Of a stretch of 64,000 bases of DNA, positions 25,197 through 33,813 are shown piece after piece (the stretch's first letter is position 1; the number at the start of each line of letters is the position of its first letter). The stretch spans positions 62,001 through 126,000 of the forward strand of contig DXFM01000014.1 of the NCBI GenBank assembly GCA_019114465.1. The letters are read 5' to 3'. The position numbers and the translations under genes were made by a program. Source of the stretch: Candidatus Lachnoclostridium avicola. GTDB taxonomy: Bacteria; Bacillota; Clostridia; Lachnospirales; Lachnospiraceae. Below the pieces are notes generated by a model that saw nothing but the letters and a program-made list of their open reading frames with translations, searched no databases and was not told the origin of the DNA.

Positions 25197-26204
25197 ATGT
25201 ATAGTGCGTCAAAAGACAGATATGAGAAGATGAAGTACCGCAGATGCGGCCGCAGCGGCCTTCTGCTGCCGGAGGTGTCCTTCGGGCTGTGGCAGAATTT
25301 CAGTCTGGAAAAGACTCTGGAGGAGCAGAAGGAGATCCTGTTCGCGGCCTTCGACGCCGGGATCACCCATTTTGACCTGGCCAATAATTACGGCCACCCG
25401 GCCAACGGCATGGCGGAGGAGAACTTCGGCCGGGTGATGAGGGATGAGTTCAGGCCCTACCGGGATGAGATGGTGATCTCCACAAAGGCAGGTTATGATA
25501 TGTGGGAGGGGCCTTACGGCAACTGGGGTTCCAGAAAATACCTGATAGCCAGCCTGGACCAGAGCCTGAAGCGCATGGGACTGGACTACGTGGACATTTT
25601 CTACCACCACCGTCCGGATCCGGAGACGCCTCTGGAGGAGACCATGGGCGCCCTCAGCGACATTGTCCGCCAGGGAAAGGCCCTGTACGTGGGAATATCC
25701 AATTACGGGCCGGAGGAGACAGAGAAGGCGGTGGCCATTCTCAGGGCAAACGGCACTCCCTGCCTGATCCATCAGGTCCGCTACAATATGTTTGAGCGGG
25801 CGCCGGAGAAGGGGCTGTTCCCCGTTCTCGAGAGAGAAGGCGTGGGCTGCATCTGCTTCAGTCCGCTGGCCCAGGGGGCGCTCACCGGAAAATATCTGAA
25901 GGGAATTGAGGCGGGCACCAGGGCGTCCAGAGCGGGGTCCACCTTAAAAGAGCGGTATCTCTCCCCGGAAAAACTGCGCACGGTGGAGCAGCTCTCGCGG
26001 ACGGCAGCAGAGCGGGGACAGACCATGGCCCAGCTGGCATTATCCTGGGTGCTTCGCAGGCGGGAGGTAACTTCCGTACTGATCGGCGCCAGCAGCACGG
26101 CGCAGCTGAAGGAGAACCTGGCCGTCATTTCTGCCCCGGGCTTTACGGAGAAAGAGGAAAATGAGATCACCGATATACTGGAGGGAAAATGGGAGAACGA
26201 CTGA
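25197..26204 (+). CDS. Aldo/keto reductase, YghZ/Kv-beta-like
   Basis: A 335-residue TIM-barrel oxidoreductase using NADPH. The catalytic residues are visible: Asp in FDLANNYG with the following Tyr, Lys in VISTKAG, and His in FYHHRPD. The long form and the FDLANNYGHP region match the YghZ (L-glyceraldehyde 3-phosphate reductase) group, which detoxifies small aldehydes. GGGAGGAAAA lies before the ATG. It overlaps the DUF951 gene by 16 bp. Confidence 0.9.
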   Translation: MYSASKDRYEKMKYRRCGRSGLLLPEVSFGLWQNFSLEKTLEEQKEILFAAFDAGITHFDLANNYGHPANGMAEENFGRVMRDEFRPYRDEMVISTKAGYDMWEGPYGNWGSRKYLIASLDQSLKRMGLDYVDIFYHHRPDPETPLEETMGALSDIVRQGKALYVGISNYGPEETEKAVAILRANGTPCLIHQVRYNMFERAPEKGLFPVLEREGVGCICFSPLAQGALTGKYLKGIEAGTRASRAGSTLKERYLSPEKLRTVEQLSRTAAERGQTMAQLALSWVLRRREVTSVLIGASSTAQLKENLAVISAPGFTEKEENEITDILEGKWEND

Positions 26205-26416
26205 AATTTGAGGTTGGAGATATTGTAAAGCTGAAAAAGCCCCATCCCTGCGGGAGCCGGGAGTGGAAGATCCTGCGGGTGGGGGCTGATTTCCGGCTGG
26301 AATGCTTAGGCTGCGGCCACCAGGTGATGATGGCCAGACCTCTGGTGGAAAAGAGCGCCAGAGGCTTAAGAAAGCCGGGCGGGGATTCCCCGGAAAGTGA
26401 AAAAAAGCAGCCGTAA
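26189..26416 (+). CDS. DUF951 family protein
   Basis: A 75-residue protein. The family pattern FEVGDIVKLKKPHPCGSREW followed by RVGADFRLECLGCGHQVMM is clear, with a Cys-rich centre (CLGC) that may bind metal. Only the C-terminal tail is unlike the family (Lys/Ser-rich). GGAGGG lies 4-5 bp before the ATG, inside the reductase gene. DUF951 genes often lie near ribosomal or replication genes, as here near rpsF. The function is not established. Confidence 0.88.
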   Translation: MGERLKFEVGDIVKLKKPHPCGSREWKILRVGADFRLECLGCGHQVMMARPLVEKSARGLRKPGGDSPESEKKQP

Positions 26417-26476
26417 AACAGGGGGCGGACAGTCCCGGAAAACTGCGAAAAAAGCCGGAAAAAACGAGAAAACCCC

Positions 26477-26505
26477 TTGATTTCGCGGTTTTTTTCTGGT
26501 ATTAT
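26477..26505 (+). promoter_or_regulatory. Promoter of rpsF-ssb-rpsR
   Basis: TTGATT (26477-26482), a 17-bp spacer and TATTAT (26500-26505). Confidence 0.8.
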
Positions 26506-26528
26506 AGTTACCCGTGACAAGCAAAAAT

Positions 26529-26569
26529 CCTTGCTCCTGAACTGAAAGCAGGGGCCAGAGACCACAAGG
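26529..26569 (+). promoter_or_regulatory. Candidate S6/S18 autoregulatory leader hairpin
   Basis: CCTTG (26529-26533) pairs with CAAGG (26565-26569), and CTCCTG (26534-26539) pairs with CAGGGG (26549-26554). This leaves a 9-nt apical loop and a 10-nt one-sided bulge (26555-26564). A stem with an asymmetric bulge fits the general shape of known rpsF leaders that bind S6-S18. The stem base also covers the start of the AGGAGG ribosome site. The published CCG loop is not obvious. Confidence 0.5.
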
Positions 26570-26582
26570 AGGTACAAGAAAC

Positions 26583-26870
26583 ATGAACAAGTACGAGTTA
26601 GCAGTTGTTCTGAGCGCTAAACTTGAGGATGAAGAGAGAGCAGCGGCCATCGAGAAGGTAAAGGGCTACATCACCCGTTTCGGAGGCACCGTTACCAATG
26701 TAGACGAGTGGGGAAAGAGAAAACTTGCCTACGAGATTCAGAAGATGAAAGAGGCTTATTATTACTTCATCCAGTTTGATGGCGATTCCGTATGCCCGAA
26801 CGAGGTAGAAGCTCACGTTCGCATCATGGAGCCGGTTATCAGATACTTATGCGTAAGACAGGATGCGTAA
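26583..26870 (+). CDS. rpsF: 30S ribosomal protein S6
   Basis: A 95-residue ribosomal protein. The start YELAVVLSAKLEDEER and the conserved WGKRKLAYEIQKMKEAYY block (about 39-56) are diagnostic, as is the late VRIMEPVIRYL segment. It is the first gene of the classical rpsF-ssb-rpsR operon with its own promoter and leader. In the ribosome S6 pairs with S18, encoded two genes downstream. Confidence 0.97.
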   Translation: MNKYELAVVLSAKLEDEERAAAIEKVKGYITRFGGTVTNVDEWGKRKLAYEIQKMKEAYYYFIQFDGDSVCPNEVEAHVRIMEPVIRYLCVRQDA

Positions 26871-26891
26871 TAGATAAGAGAGAGTGATCGT

Positions 26892-27365
26892 ATGAATAGA
26901 GTCATCTTAATGGGCAGGCTTACCAGAGACCCGGAAGTGAGATATTCCCAGGGTGAGCGTTCCATGGCGATTGCCAGATATACTCTGGCGGTGGACCGCA
27001 GAGGCCGCAGAAGCCAGAGCCAGGACGGTTCTGAGCAGACGGCGGACTTTATTCCCTGCGTGGCTTTTGACCGCGCCGGCGAGTTTGCTGAGAAGTATTT
27101 CCATCAGGGTATGAGAGTGCTGGTGTCCGGAAGGATCCAGACTGGAAGCTACATTAACAGAGACGGTCAGAAGGTTTATACCACAGAAGTAATTGTAGAC
27201 GATCAGGAATTTGCAGACAGCAAGGGAGCCGCTGCGGATATGAGCGGATACCGTTCTGCTGCCCCTGCCCCGGCGCCTCAGAGACCGGCGCCGTCCAGCG
27301 CAATCGGCGATGGATTTATGAATATTCCTGACGGAGTGGAGGACGAGGGTCTTCCGTTTAACTAA
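26892..27365 (+). CDS. ssb: Single-stranded DNA-binding protein
   Basis: A 157-residue SSB. The OB-fold domain covers about 1-105, with the start MNRVILMGRLTRDPEVRY, the internal DFIPCVAFDRAGEFAEKY and VSGRIQTGSY. A flexible Pro/Ala-rich linker leads to the acidic tail DEGLPFN, which recruits replication and repair partners. It lies between rpsF and rpsR, which is the standard position. Confidence 0.96.
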   Translation: MNRVILMGRLTRDPEVRYSQGERSMAIARYTLAVDRRGRRSQSQDGSEQTADFIPCVAFDRAGEFAEKYFHQGMRVLVSGRIQTGSYINRDGQKVYTTEVIVDDQEFADSKGAAADMSGYRSAAPAPAPQRPAPSSAIGDGFMNIPDGVEDEGLPFN

Positions 27366-27387
27366 GTATTCAAGGAGGTAACGCAAA

Positions 27388-27654
27388 ATGGCTTTCAATA
27401 AGAATGATAAGGCTGATGGTGCTAAGGTGAGAAGAGGCGGTATGCGCAGAAGAAAAAAAGTCTGCGTATTCTGCGGTGAGAAGAACGGAGTCATCGACTA
27501 CAAGGACGTGAACAAGTTAAAGAGATACGTGTCTGAGAGAGGAAAAATCCTTCCCAGAAGAATCACCGGAAATTGCGCAAAGCACCAGAGAGCTCTGACG
27601 GTTGCCATCAAGAGAGCACGTCATCTGTCCCTGATGCCCTACACCTGCGAGTAA
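27388..27654 (+). CDS. rpsR: 30S ribosomal protein S18
   Basis: An 88-residue ribosomal protein, basic throughout. It contains the [11 protein letters not shown] segment and the strongly conserved [14 protein letters not shown] block and [10 protein letters not shown] end. Two Cys (CVFC) near residue 30 are those seen in zinc-binding S18 variants. AAGGAGG lies 8 bp before the ATG. It is the last gene of the operon and is followed by a strong terminator. Confidence 0.97.
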   Translation: MAFNKNDKADGAKVRRGGMRRRKKVCVFCGEKNGVIDYKDVNKLKRYVSERGKILPRRITGNCAKHQRALTVAIKRARHLSLMPYTCE

Positions 27655-27676
27655 TCGCACGAGAGCGAATATGCGG

Positions 27677-27703
27677 ATCCGCGGCCGTCTGGCCGCGGAT
27701 TTT
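27677..27703 (+). terminator. Terminator of rpsF-ssb-rpsR
   Basis: ATCCGCGGCC (27677-27686), loop GTCT, GGCCGCGGAT (27691-27700), then TTTCTGCGTTTT. Confidence 0.9.
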
Positions 27704-27858
27704 CTGCGTTTTGGGAGAAAAATTTTTCCGGAAAAATAAAAATATTTCAAAAATTCCAGCAGCTCAAAACCCTGAAAATGTGCGCATAATACGTACATTT
27801 GTCCGGTGCAGGGGTATGTTTTCACCCTTTTCCGGAGAAGCTGCGCGGAAAAAAGTGC

Positions 27859-27888
27859 TTGACAATAGAGAAATTGTCTGTTTATAAT
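27859..27888 (+). promoter_or_regulatory. Consensus promoter of short leader or small RNA
   Basis: TTGACA (27859-27864), an 18-bp spacer and TATAAT (27883-27888). Confidence 0.82.
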
Positions 27889-27894
27889 ATATCC

Positions 27895-27963
27895 AACAAT
27901 TTAACAACGGACTGAGCAGATCAACGGCGATATAGGGAGAAGTATGTATCGCCGCTTTTTTTT
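27895..27963 (+). ncRNA. Candidate ~65-nt RNA (small RNA or attenuated leader)
   Basis: A predicted start about 7 bp after the consensus -10 and a terminator at 27925-27963 (stem CGGCGATA with TATCGCCG, then CTTTTTTTT) define a short transcript. It has no open reading frame of note. It could be a free RNA, or a leader whose termination is relieved to transcribe the oligopeptide operon. Confidence 0.5.
27925..27963 (+). terminator. Terminator hairpin upstream of the oligopeptide operon
   Basis: CGGCGATA (27925-27932) pairs with TATCGCCG (27947-27954) around a 14-nt loop, then C and eight T. Confidence 0.85.
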
Positions 27964-27997
27964 CAAAAGGCTGTTTTAATTTTGTAAAGTGAGACTA

Positions 27998-28006
27998 TGA
28001 TACAAT
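27998..28006 (+). promoter_or_regulatory. Extended -10 promoter of oligopeptide operon
   Basis: TGA-TACAAT, an extended -10. The -35 region is T-rich and not consensus. It lies 68 bp before the start codon. Confidence 0.6.
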
Positions 28007-28073
28007 ATTAAAGCATATAATTAGTCCGGAGGAGAATTATGCAATTATGAAAATGAGGGAAGGAGAGATGACT

Positions 28074-29771
28074 ATGAAAAAAAGACGATTAGTAGCCCTG
28101 GCAACTGCGGCTGTTATGGCACTGTCTCTGGCAGCCTGCGGAGGCGGCAGTTCTTCTACCACGGATACGACGGCGGCGGGAAGCGCCGGGGAGGAGACGA
28201 CCGGAGCCGCTCTGACGCCGGATGCTTCTTCATCCGGGCAGCAGCTGGCGTCAACAATCCGTATCGGAGATCAGAACGCTGAGCCGGTGGATGGAGGTAC
28301 CCTGGTAGTTTCCATGCCGTCCGCACCCAGGACCATGGATCCCGCCCAGTATACTACCGTATACGAAGCCGCTGTTATGTACAACGTGCTGGATACGCTT
28401 TTCATCTGGAATGAAGATTATACCGATGTACTTCCGAACCTGGTTACGGATTACTCCGTGAGCGATGACGGACTGAGCTACACCATGACTCTGAGAGATG
28501 ACGTGTATTTCCAGGATGGACAGTATGTAAAGGGCCGTAAGATGACGGCGGAGGACGTTAAGTATTCTCTGGAGAGAAGCAAGGAAGAATCCCCGACCGA
28601 CCGTGTATGCCGTGATTTCTTCGATTATGTGGAGGTTCTCAGCGATACCGAGTTTGTTATTCACATGACTTCCCCGGCAGGTCCTTTCCTCAATCAGCTG
28701 GCTGAGATTGGAACCGCCATCGTTCCGAGAGAGGAAGTTGAAGGATGGGGAGATGACTTCGGTTCCCACATCGTCGGCAGCGGTCCCTTCACCCTGGAAG
28801 AGGTTGTGACGGACGAGAGAGTAGTTCTGAAGAAGAACCCGAATTACTGGGGCGAGGCTCCTCATGTAGACGGCGTAGAGTTCCGGATTGTAACGGATTC
28901 CAATCAGGCTATCAACGCAGTGCAGACCGGAGAGGTGGACATCGCCATGTACCTGCAGGGCGAGGCCATTTCCAGAGCGAAGGATGCAGGCCTGCTGCTT
29001 CAGATCCCCGGATCCGGCATTACATACATGAGATTTAACCTGCAGAACGGACCGACTGCAGATCCGAAGGTCCGTGAGGCGCTGACGAAGGCTGTGGATG
29101 TTGACGCTATGGTAGCCGGCATTTATCAGTACGGCGAAGGAACAAGAGCTTATCAGCCGCTGACCGCTTACTCCTGGGCATATGACCCGGCCAACAACGA
29201 TCTGGTTCCCGATTATGATCCGGAAGGGGCCAAGGCTCTTCTGGCAGAAGCAGGATACCCCGATGGTTTTGATATGACGATCTACATCGCCAGCACCAGC
29301 ACCCGTGAGAAGATGGCTCAGATGCTTCAGTACTACTGGGGACAGATCGGAGTCAACCTGGAGATCGTTTCTTCCACCATGGCTGAGTGGTCCGCTTCCG
29401 TAGTGGATTCCTGGCAGTCCGATGTGGTAAACAGCTACGGCGTAAGCTGGAACAGTAATCCGGATCCTTACGGATACCTGGATAAATTCTTTAATACCCA
29501 GACCATTCACGCATCTTCCAACGCCGGTGGCTATAGCAACGAGGAGATCGACGCGAAGCTGGTTGAGGCATTCTCCCTGACGGATCAGGAAGAGAGAAAA
29601 GCCATCTACGATGAGATTATGAAGCAGGTAATGAGCGAGTACACCGGTCTTTACTATGCGTATGAGTGCAGAAACTGGGCAGTTTCCGATAGAGTAAACG
29701 ACGCGATTCTCCGTGCGGACAGCCAGATGGTGGTAACATCCCCGTTCAATAATATTTGGCTGGCACAGTAA
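28074..29771 (+). CDS. Peptide ABC transporter substrate-binding lipoprotein
   Basis: A 565-residue family-5 solute-binding protein (DppA/OppA type). The signal peptide ends in LAAC (lipidated C22), then a Ser/Thr/Gly tether. The mature domain has the usual SAPRTMDPAQY start, AEDVKYSLER, and a C-terminal region with the SYGVSWNSNPDP strand. ATG 28074 is chosen since GGAGAG lies about 8 bp upstream; two earlier in-frame ATG codons lack suitable spacing. It binds peptides or similar solutes outside the membrane. Confidence 0.93.
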   Translation: MKKRRLVALATAAVMALSLAACGGGSSSTTDTTAAGSAGEETTGAALTPDASSSGQQLASTIRIGDQNAEPVDGGTLVVSMPSAPRTMDPAQYTTVYEAAVMYNVLDTLFIWNEDYTDVLPNLVTDYSVSDDGLSYTMTLRDDVYFQDGQYVKGRKMTAEDVKYSLERSKEESPTDRVCRDFFDYVEVLSDTEFVIHMTSPAGPFLNQLAEIGTAIVPREEVEGWGDDFGSHIVGSGPFTLEEVVTDERVVLKKNPNYWGEAPHVDGVEFRIVTDSNQAINAVQTGEVDIAMYLQGEAISRAKDAGLLLQIPGSGITYMRFNLQNGPTADPKVREALTKAVDVDAMVAGIYQYGEGTRAYQPLTAYSWAYDPANNDLVPDYDPEGAKALLAEAGYPDGFDMTIYIASTSTREKMAQMLQYYWGQIGVNLEIVSSTMAEWSASVVDSWQSDVVNSYGVSWNSNPDPYGYLDKFFNTQTIHASSNAGGYSNEEIDAKLVEAFSLTDQEERKAIYDEIMKQVMSEYTGLYYAYECRNWAVSDRVNDAILRADSQMVVTSPFNNIWLAQ

Positions 29772-29801
29772 TCAGATTTATACAGACATCAGTGTGAGAG
29801 A

Positions 29802-29857
29802 AGAATGCAGAGAGGCAGAGAGAAATGAAATGCTCCTGCCGTCTCTGCTTCTCTTTT
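29802..29857 (+). terminator. Intercistronic hairpin after peptide SBP gene
   Basis: Arm 29802-29818 pairs with 29836-29852 with two small bulges, followed by CTTTTA. It is a partial terminator that would favour SBP expression over the membrane components. Confidence 0.7.
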
Positions 29858-29884
29858 ATAATCTGTCAGAAAAGAGGAATTTTT

Positions 29885-30829
29885 ATGGTAAAACTGATCT
29901 TGAAGAGGATCCTGCAGATGATCCCCACACTGCTTATCGTAGTGACCATCACCTTCTGCCTGACCAGAATGCTTCCCGGCGATCCGGCTGTGGCGATTCT
30001 GGGAATCGAGGCTACAGATGAGGATATTGAGGCACTGAGAGCAGAGATGAATCTGGATAAAAGTCTGCCGGAACAGTATGTTCTTTATCTGGAAGACCTG
30101 GCCCACGGGGATTTCGGATATTCTTACAGCTACAGACAGGATGTGCTGGGGCTGATCATCTCCCGTATTCCCAATACCATCTCCCTGACGCTGGTGGCGC
30201 TGGCCATAGCGGCGGTCATAGGAACTTCCCTGGGAATACTGGCGGCAGTCAAACAGAATACGATTGTAGACTACATAGTTATGCTTCTGGCCCTGGTGGG
30301 CGTGTCGATGCCTAACTTCTGGATGGCCCTGATGCTGGTTCTGCAGTTCTCGGTAAAGATGAACCTGCTGCCGGTAATGGGAATGGGTGATATGAGCAAA
30401 GGCATCGGGGATGTGGTTATTCATATGATACTGCCCTGTGTCTGCCTTGCGTCAACCCCCATGGCTACCTTCGCCAGAACTATTCGTTCCAGTATGGTGG
30501 AAACGCTGAGCAGCGATTATGTCCGCTGCCTGCGGGCGAGAGGCGTGAGAGAGTGGAAGGTAATCTGCCTCCACAGCCTGAAGAATGCTCTGCCGCCGCT
30601 GGTGACAGTCCTGGGTCTTCAGATTGCCGGTACCTTCACGGGAGCCATCATCACCGAGGGTATTTTCTCCTGGCCCGGCATGGGAACCATGATCAACACG
30701 GCCATCAATAACCGGGATTATTCCCTCATTCAGGGTGCCGTGCTGTTTTCCGCCATTATGTTCGTGTTCTGTAATATGCTGGTGGATATTGCGTATATGA
30801 TTCTGAACCCGAAGGTCAAAGGAGCGTGA
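29885..30829 (+). CDS. Peptide ABC transporter permease, DppB type
   Basis: A 314-residue membrane protein with about six helices. It has the DppB-type start (LKRILQMIPTLLIV), TFCLTRMLPGDPA, and the cytoplasmic EAA loop DYVRCLRARGVREWKV. The start at 29885 has AGAGGAA upstream; earlier in-frame codons fall in the hairpin region. It forms the channel with the DppC-type permease encoded immediately after. Confidence 0.93.
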   Translation: MVKLILKRILQMIPTLLIVVTITFCLTRMLPGDPAVAILGIEATDEDIEALRAEMNLDKSLPEQYVLYLEDLAHGDFGYSYSYRQDVLGLIISRIPNTISLTLVALAIAAVIGTSLGILAAVKQNTIVDYIVMLLALVGVSMPNFWMALMLVLQFSVKMNLLPVMGMGDMSKGIGDVVIHMILPCVCLASTPMATFARTIRSSMVETLSSDYVRCLRARGVREWKVICLHSLKNALPPLVTVLGLQIAGTFTGAIITEGIFSWPGMGTMINTAINNRDYSLIQGAVLFSAIMFVFCNMLVDIAYMILNPKVKGA

Positions 30830-30834
30830 GAAAT

Positions 30835-31740
30835 ATGCCGGAGAAGAAAACACAGGATATGCTTGGCCGCGAGGCCAATATGGCCATCCTCAAAAAAGAG
30901 AGAAAGGCCAATAATGCTTGGAATAAATTAAAACGGAACCGGTCGGCAGTCATCGGTTTTATCATTGTATGCGTGATGGTATTTCTGGCTGTGTTCGCGC
31001 CGCTGCTGGCGCCTTATGATCCCAACGCTATCAATCCCATTATCCCATACAAAGGAATCGGATTTGAAGGACATCTGCTGGGAACGGACGATCTGGGAAG
31101 AGACATCCTGTCCCGTATCCTTTACGGCGCCAGAGTGTCCCTGATCGTAGCCGTGGGAGCGACCATTGTGGGAGCGGTCATCGGAGTGCTCATCGGACTG
31201 CTGGCCGGATATTTCGGCGGCTGGCTGGATGTGGTGCTCATGAGATTTATGGACGGTATGTTTTCCTACCCGTTCATCCTGCTTGCCATGATTCTGATTA
31301 CCGTGCTGGGCAACGGTATCTGGAACGTAATTCTGGCCATCGGTATTGCCAATGTGCCCAGTTTTGCCCGAGTCACCAGGGGACAGGTGGTAATCGTGAA
31401 GGAAGAGGAATACTGCAACGCCTGCCGGGTGGTAGGTGTGTCGGACATCCGGCTGCTGTTCCTCCACATTCTTCCCAACTGCGTGTCCCAGATTATTGTG
31501 TATGCAACTCTGCGTGTAGCCAGTGCCATTATCTCTGAGGCGTCCTTAAGCTTTTTGGGACTGGGCATCGCCCTTCCCACCGCTTCCTGGGGAAGTATCT
31601 TGAGAGTAGGCCGTGAATGCCTGACAACGGCTCCCCATGTGGCGACGACCGCCGGCCTCTTTATTTTGGTGACAGTAATCGGATTCAATCTGCTGGGTGA
31701 CGGTATCCGGGATATCATGGATCCGAAGATGAAACAGTAG
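30835..31740 (+). CDS. Peptide ABC transporter permease, DppC type
   Basis: A 301-residue permease with a cytosolic N-terminal tail, then about six membrane segments. The DppC hallmark HLLGTDDLGRDILSRILYGARVSL is present in shortened form as GTDDLGRD, and the EAA loop is YCNACRVVGVSD. An in-frame GTG at 30826 overlaps the previous stop, but the AAAGGAG site is better spaced for ATG 30835. It heterodimerises with the preceding permease. Confidence 0.92.
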   Translation: MPEKKTQDMLGREANMAILKKERKANNAWNKLKRNRSAVIGFIIVCVMVFLAVFAPLLAPYDPNAINPIIPYKGIGFEGHLLGTDDLGRDILSRILYGARVSLIVAVGATIVGAVIGVLIGLLAGYFGGWLDVVLMRFMDGMFSYPFILLAMILITVLGNGIWNVILAIGIANVPSFARVTRGQVVIVKEEEYCNACRVVGVSDIRLLFLHILPNCVSQIIVYATLRVASAIISEASLSFLGLGIALPTASWGSILRVGRECLTTAPHVATTAGLFILVTVIGFNLLGDGIRDIMDPKMKQ

Positions 31741-31751
31741 GAGGGACGTCT

Positions 31752-32777
31752 ATGAGTGAAAACAATGATGTAATCTTAAAAGTAGAAGGACTGAAAACCT
31801 ATTTTTATCAGGCCAGCGGCGTGACAAAGGCGGTGGACGGCGTCAGCTTTACCTTAAAGCAGGGCGAGACCATGGGAATCGTGGGCGAGTCCGGATCTGG
31901 AAAAAGCGTGACCAGCTCCTCTGTTATGCGGCTGATGCCTTCCAAGACGGCGAAGATCGTGGAAGGAGATATTACTTTTGAGGGCATAGACCTGTTAAAG
32001 CTCTCCAAAAAGGATCTTCTGAAATTCCGGGGAAATGAGTGCTGCATGATTTTCCAGAATCCCATGACTTCCCTGGATCCGGTGTTCAAGATCGGCCATC
32101 AGATGGTGGAGATGATTCGGGAGCACCACAAAGTGAGCAAAAAGGAAGCCTGGAATCAGGCGGTGGAAGCTCTGAAGATGGTGGGAATTCCGGAGGCGGA
32201 AAAGCGTATGGAGGCCTATCCCCACGAGCTGTCCGGCGGTATGTGCCAGCGTGTCATCATCGCCATGGCAGTCTGCGGCAACCCCAAGCTGATCATCGCC
32301 GATGAGCCTACCACCGCTCTGGATGTGACGGTGCAGGCGCAGGTGCTGGAGCTTCTGAAGGATCTTCAGAAGAAGATGAACACCGCCATCCTGCTGATCA
32401 CCCATAACCTGGGCGTGGTCTGGGAGATGTGCGATACGGTGATGGTGATGTACGCGGGAAATACAGTGGAGTACGCGGATACGAAGACTCTGTATCAGGA
32501 GCCTCTTCACCCCTATACCTGGGGTCTGCTGGACTCCATGCCGAAGCTGAGCAGCTCTTCTAAAGAAGCGCTGGTCACGATTCCCGGAACACCGCCGGAT
32601 CTGCGGCTGACCGGCTACTGCTGCAATTTCTACAACCGCTGTCCCTATGTGACGGATGCCTGCCGGGAGTCGGTTCCGCCTCTGGTGGAAGTAAAACCGG
32701 GACATTTTGTGGCCTGCCACAGACAGAACGGCGTAAATCAGCTGAAGAGAAGGGGGGCAACCGGCGATGGAAAATAA
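31752..32777 (+). CDS. Peptide ABC transporter ATPase, DppD type
   Basis: A 341-residue ATPase. It has Walker A GESGSGKSV, the Q-loop MIFQNPMTSLDP, the signature LSGGMCQR, Walker B LIIADEPTTALD and the switch His in ITHNLG. The C-terminal Cys-containing oligopeptide-transporter motif (YNRCPYVTDAC, then CH) is typical of DppD/OppD and may hold an iron-sulfur cluster in some members. It overlaps the DppF gene by 11 bp. Confidence 0.94.
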   Translation: MSENNDVILKVEGLKTYFYQASGVTKAVDGVSFTLKQGETMGIVGESGSGKSVTSSSVMRLMPSKTAKIVEGDITFEGIDLLKLSKKDLLKFRGNECCMIFQNPMTSLDPVFKIGHQMVEMIREHHKVSKKEAWNQAVEALKMVGIPEAEKRMEAYPHELSGGMCQRVIIAMAVCGNPKLIIADEPTTALDVTVQAQVLELLKDLQKKMNTAILLITHNLGVVWEMCDTVMVMYAGNTVEYADTKTLYQEPLHPYTWGLLDSMPKLSSSSKEALVTIPGTPPDLRLTGYCCNFYNRCPYVTDACRESVPPLVEVKPGHFVACHRQNGVNQLKRRGATGDGK

Positions 32778-33744
32778 AAAGGTGATCATGAAAGTGGAGA
32801 ACTTGAGCAAAGAATTTGTGATCCACGGGAAAAAACTCATGGAGCCGAAGAAAATGCTCCACGCCCTGAGCGACGTTTCCTTTGAGATCTATGAGGGCGA
32901 GACTCTTGGTATTATCGGCGAGTCCGGCTGCGGAAAATCCACCCTGGGCCGCTGCCTGGTGCAGCTGCACAAGCCCACTTCGGGAACAATCCTTTACGAG
33001 GGAGAGGATCTGTGGAAGATGACCGGTGAAAAGAGAAAGGAGACCAGGAGGAACATTCAGATGATCTTCCAGGATCCTTATTCTTCCCTGGATCCGAGAA
33101 AGACGGCGTCCTATTCCATTGAGGAGGCTATGAAGGTTCATGGTATGGGAGAGGATTCCAGAGAACGCCATCAGCGTGCGCTGGAAGCCCTTCAGGAAGT
33201 GGGTCTGGATATCCAGCACATGGAGCGGTATCCCCACGAGTTCTCAGGAGGTCAGCGTCAGAGGGTAAACATTGCCAGAGCGCTGTCCATTTCTCCGAAG
33301 GTGATTGTCTGCGACGAACCGGTGTCGGCTCTGGACGTTTCCATCCAGGCGCAGGTTATCAACCTGTTTAAAAAGATTCAGCAGGAGAGAAGGCTGACCT
33401 ACGTGTTTATCTCCCATGACCTGGGCATTATCAAATATATCAGCGACCGGATCATCATCATGTATCTGGGGCGGATCATGGAGACCTATACGGCTGAAGG
33501 CATTTACGCCAATCCCCTTCATCCCTATACAAAGGCTCTGCTGTCCGCCATTCCCCCGGAGAGCCCGTTTGAGAAGAAGGAGAGAATGCCGCTGCACGGA
33601 GATATCCCCAGCCCCATCGGGGATCAGGTGGGATGCCCGCTGGCGGGCCGCTGTCCCAACTGTACGGAGCGGTGCAAAAAAGAGATCCCCAAACTGGTGG
33701 ATGTGGGCGACCACCACATGGTGGCCTGCTTCCTGTACGAATAA
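32767..33744 (+). CDS. Peptide ABC transporter ATPase, DppF type
   Basis: A 325-residue ATPase. It has Walker A GESGCGKST, the Q-loop MIFQDPYSSLDP, the signature FSGGQRQR, Walker B VIVCDEPVSALD and the switch His in ISHDLG. The C-terminal CPLAGRCPNC then C motif is typical of the OppF group. It completes the five-gene import system. An M20 peptidase follows 69 bp downstream. Confidence 0.94.
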   Translation: MENKKVIMKVENLSKEFVIHGKKLMEPKKMLHALSDVSFEIYEGETLGIIGESGCGKSTLGRCLVQLHKPTSGTILYEGEDLWKMTGEKRKETRRNIQMIFQDPYSSLDPRKTASYSIEEAMKVHGMGEDSRERHQRALEALQEVGLDIQHMERYPHEFSGGQRQRVNIARALSISPKVIVCDEPVSALDVSIQAQVINLFKKIQQERRLTYVFISHDLGIIKYISDRIIIMYLGRIMETYTAEGIYANPLHPYTKALLSAIPPESPFEKKERMPLHGDIPSPIGDQVGCPLAGRCPNCTERCKKEIPKLVDVGDHHMVACFLYE

Positions 33745-33813
33745 AACATCCCAATACGGACGGAATATTCCTGTACAAACAGAGCAGAGACAGAAAAAGA
33801 GGAGGCGTTTTTC

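Larger units (their letters stand above)
27655..28073 (+). other. Regulatory spacer before the oligopeptide operon
   Basis: There is no gene I can support. In order: the rpsR terminator (27677-27703), a consensus promoter (27859-27888), a terminator hairpin only 37 bp later (27925-27963), and an extended -10 (27998-28006) for the operon itself. Confidence 0.75.

Noticed and set aside
28251-29510. Minus-strand frame of 419 codons opposite the peptide SBP gene
   Set aside because: It is antisense to a well-supported lipoprotein gene, with no domain resemblance or start signal.
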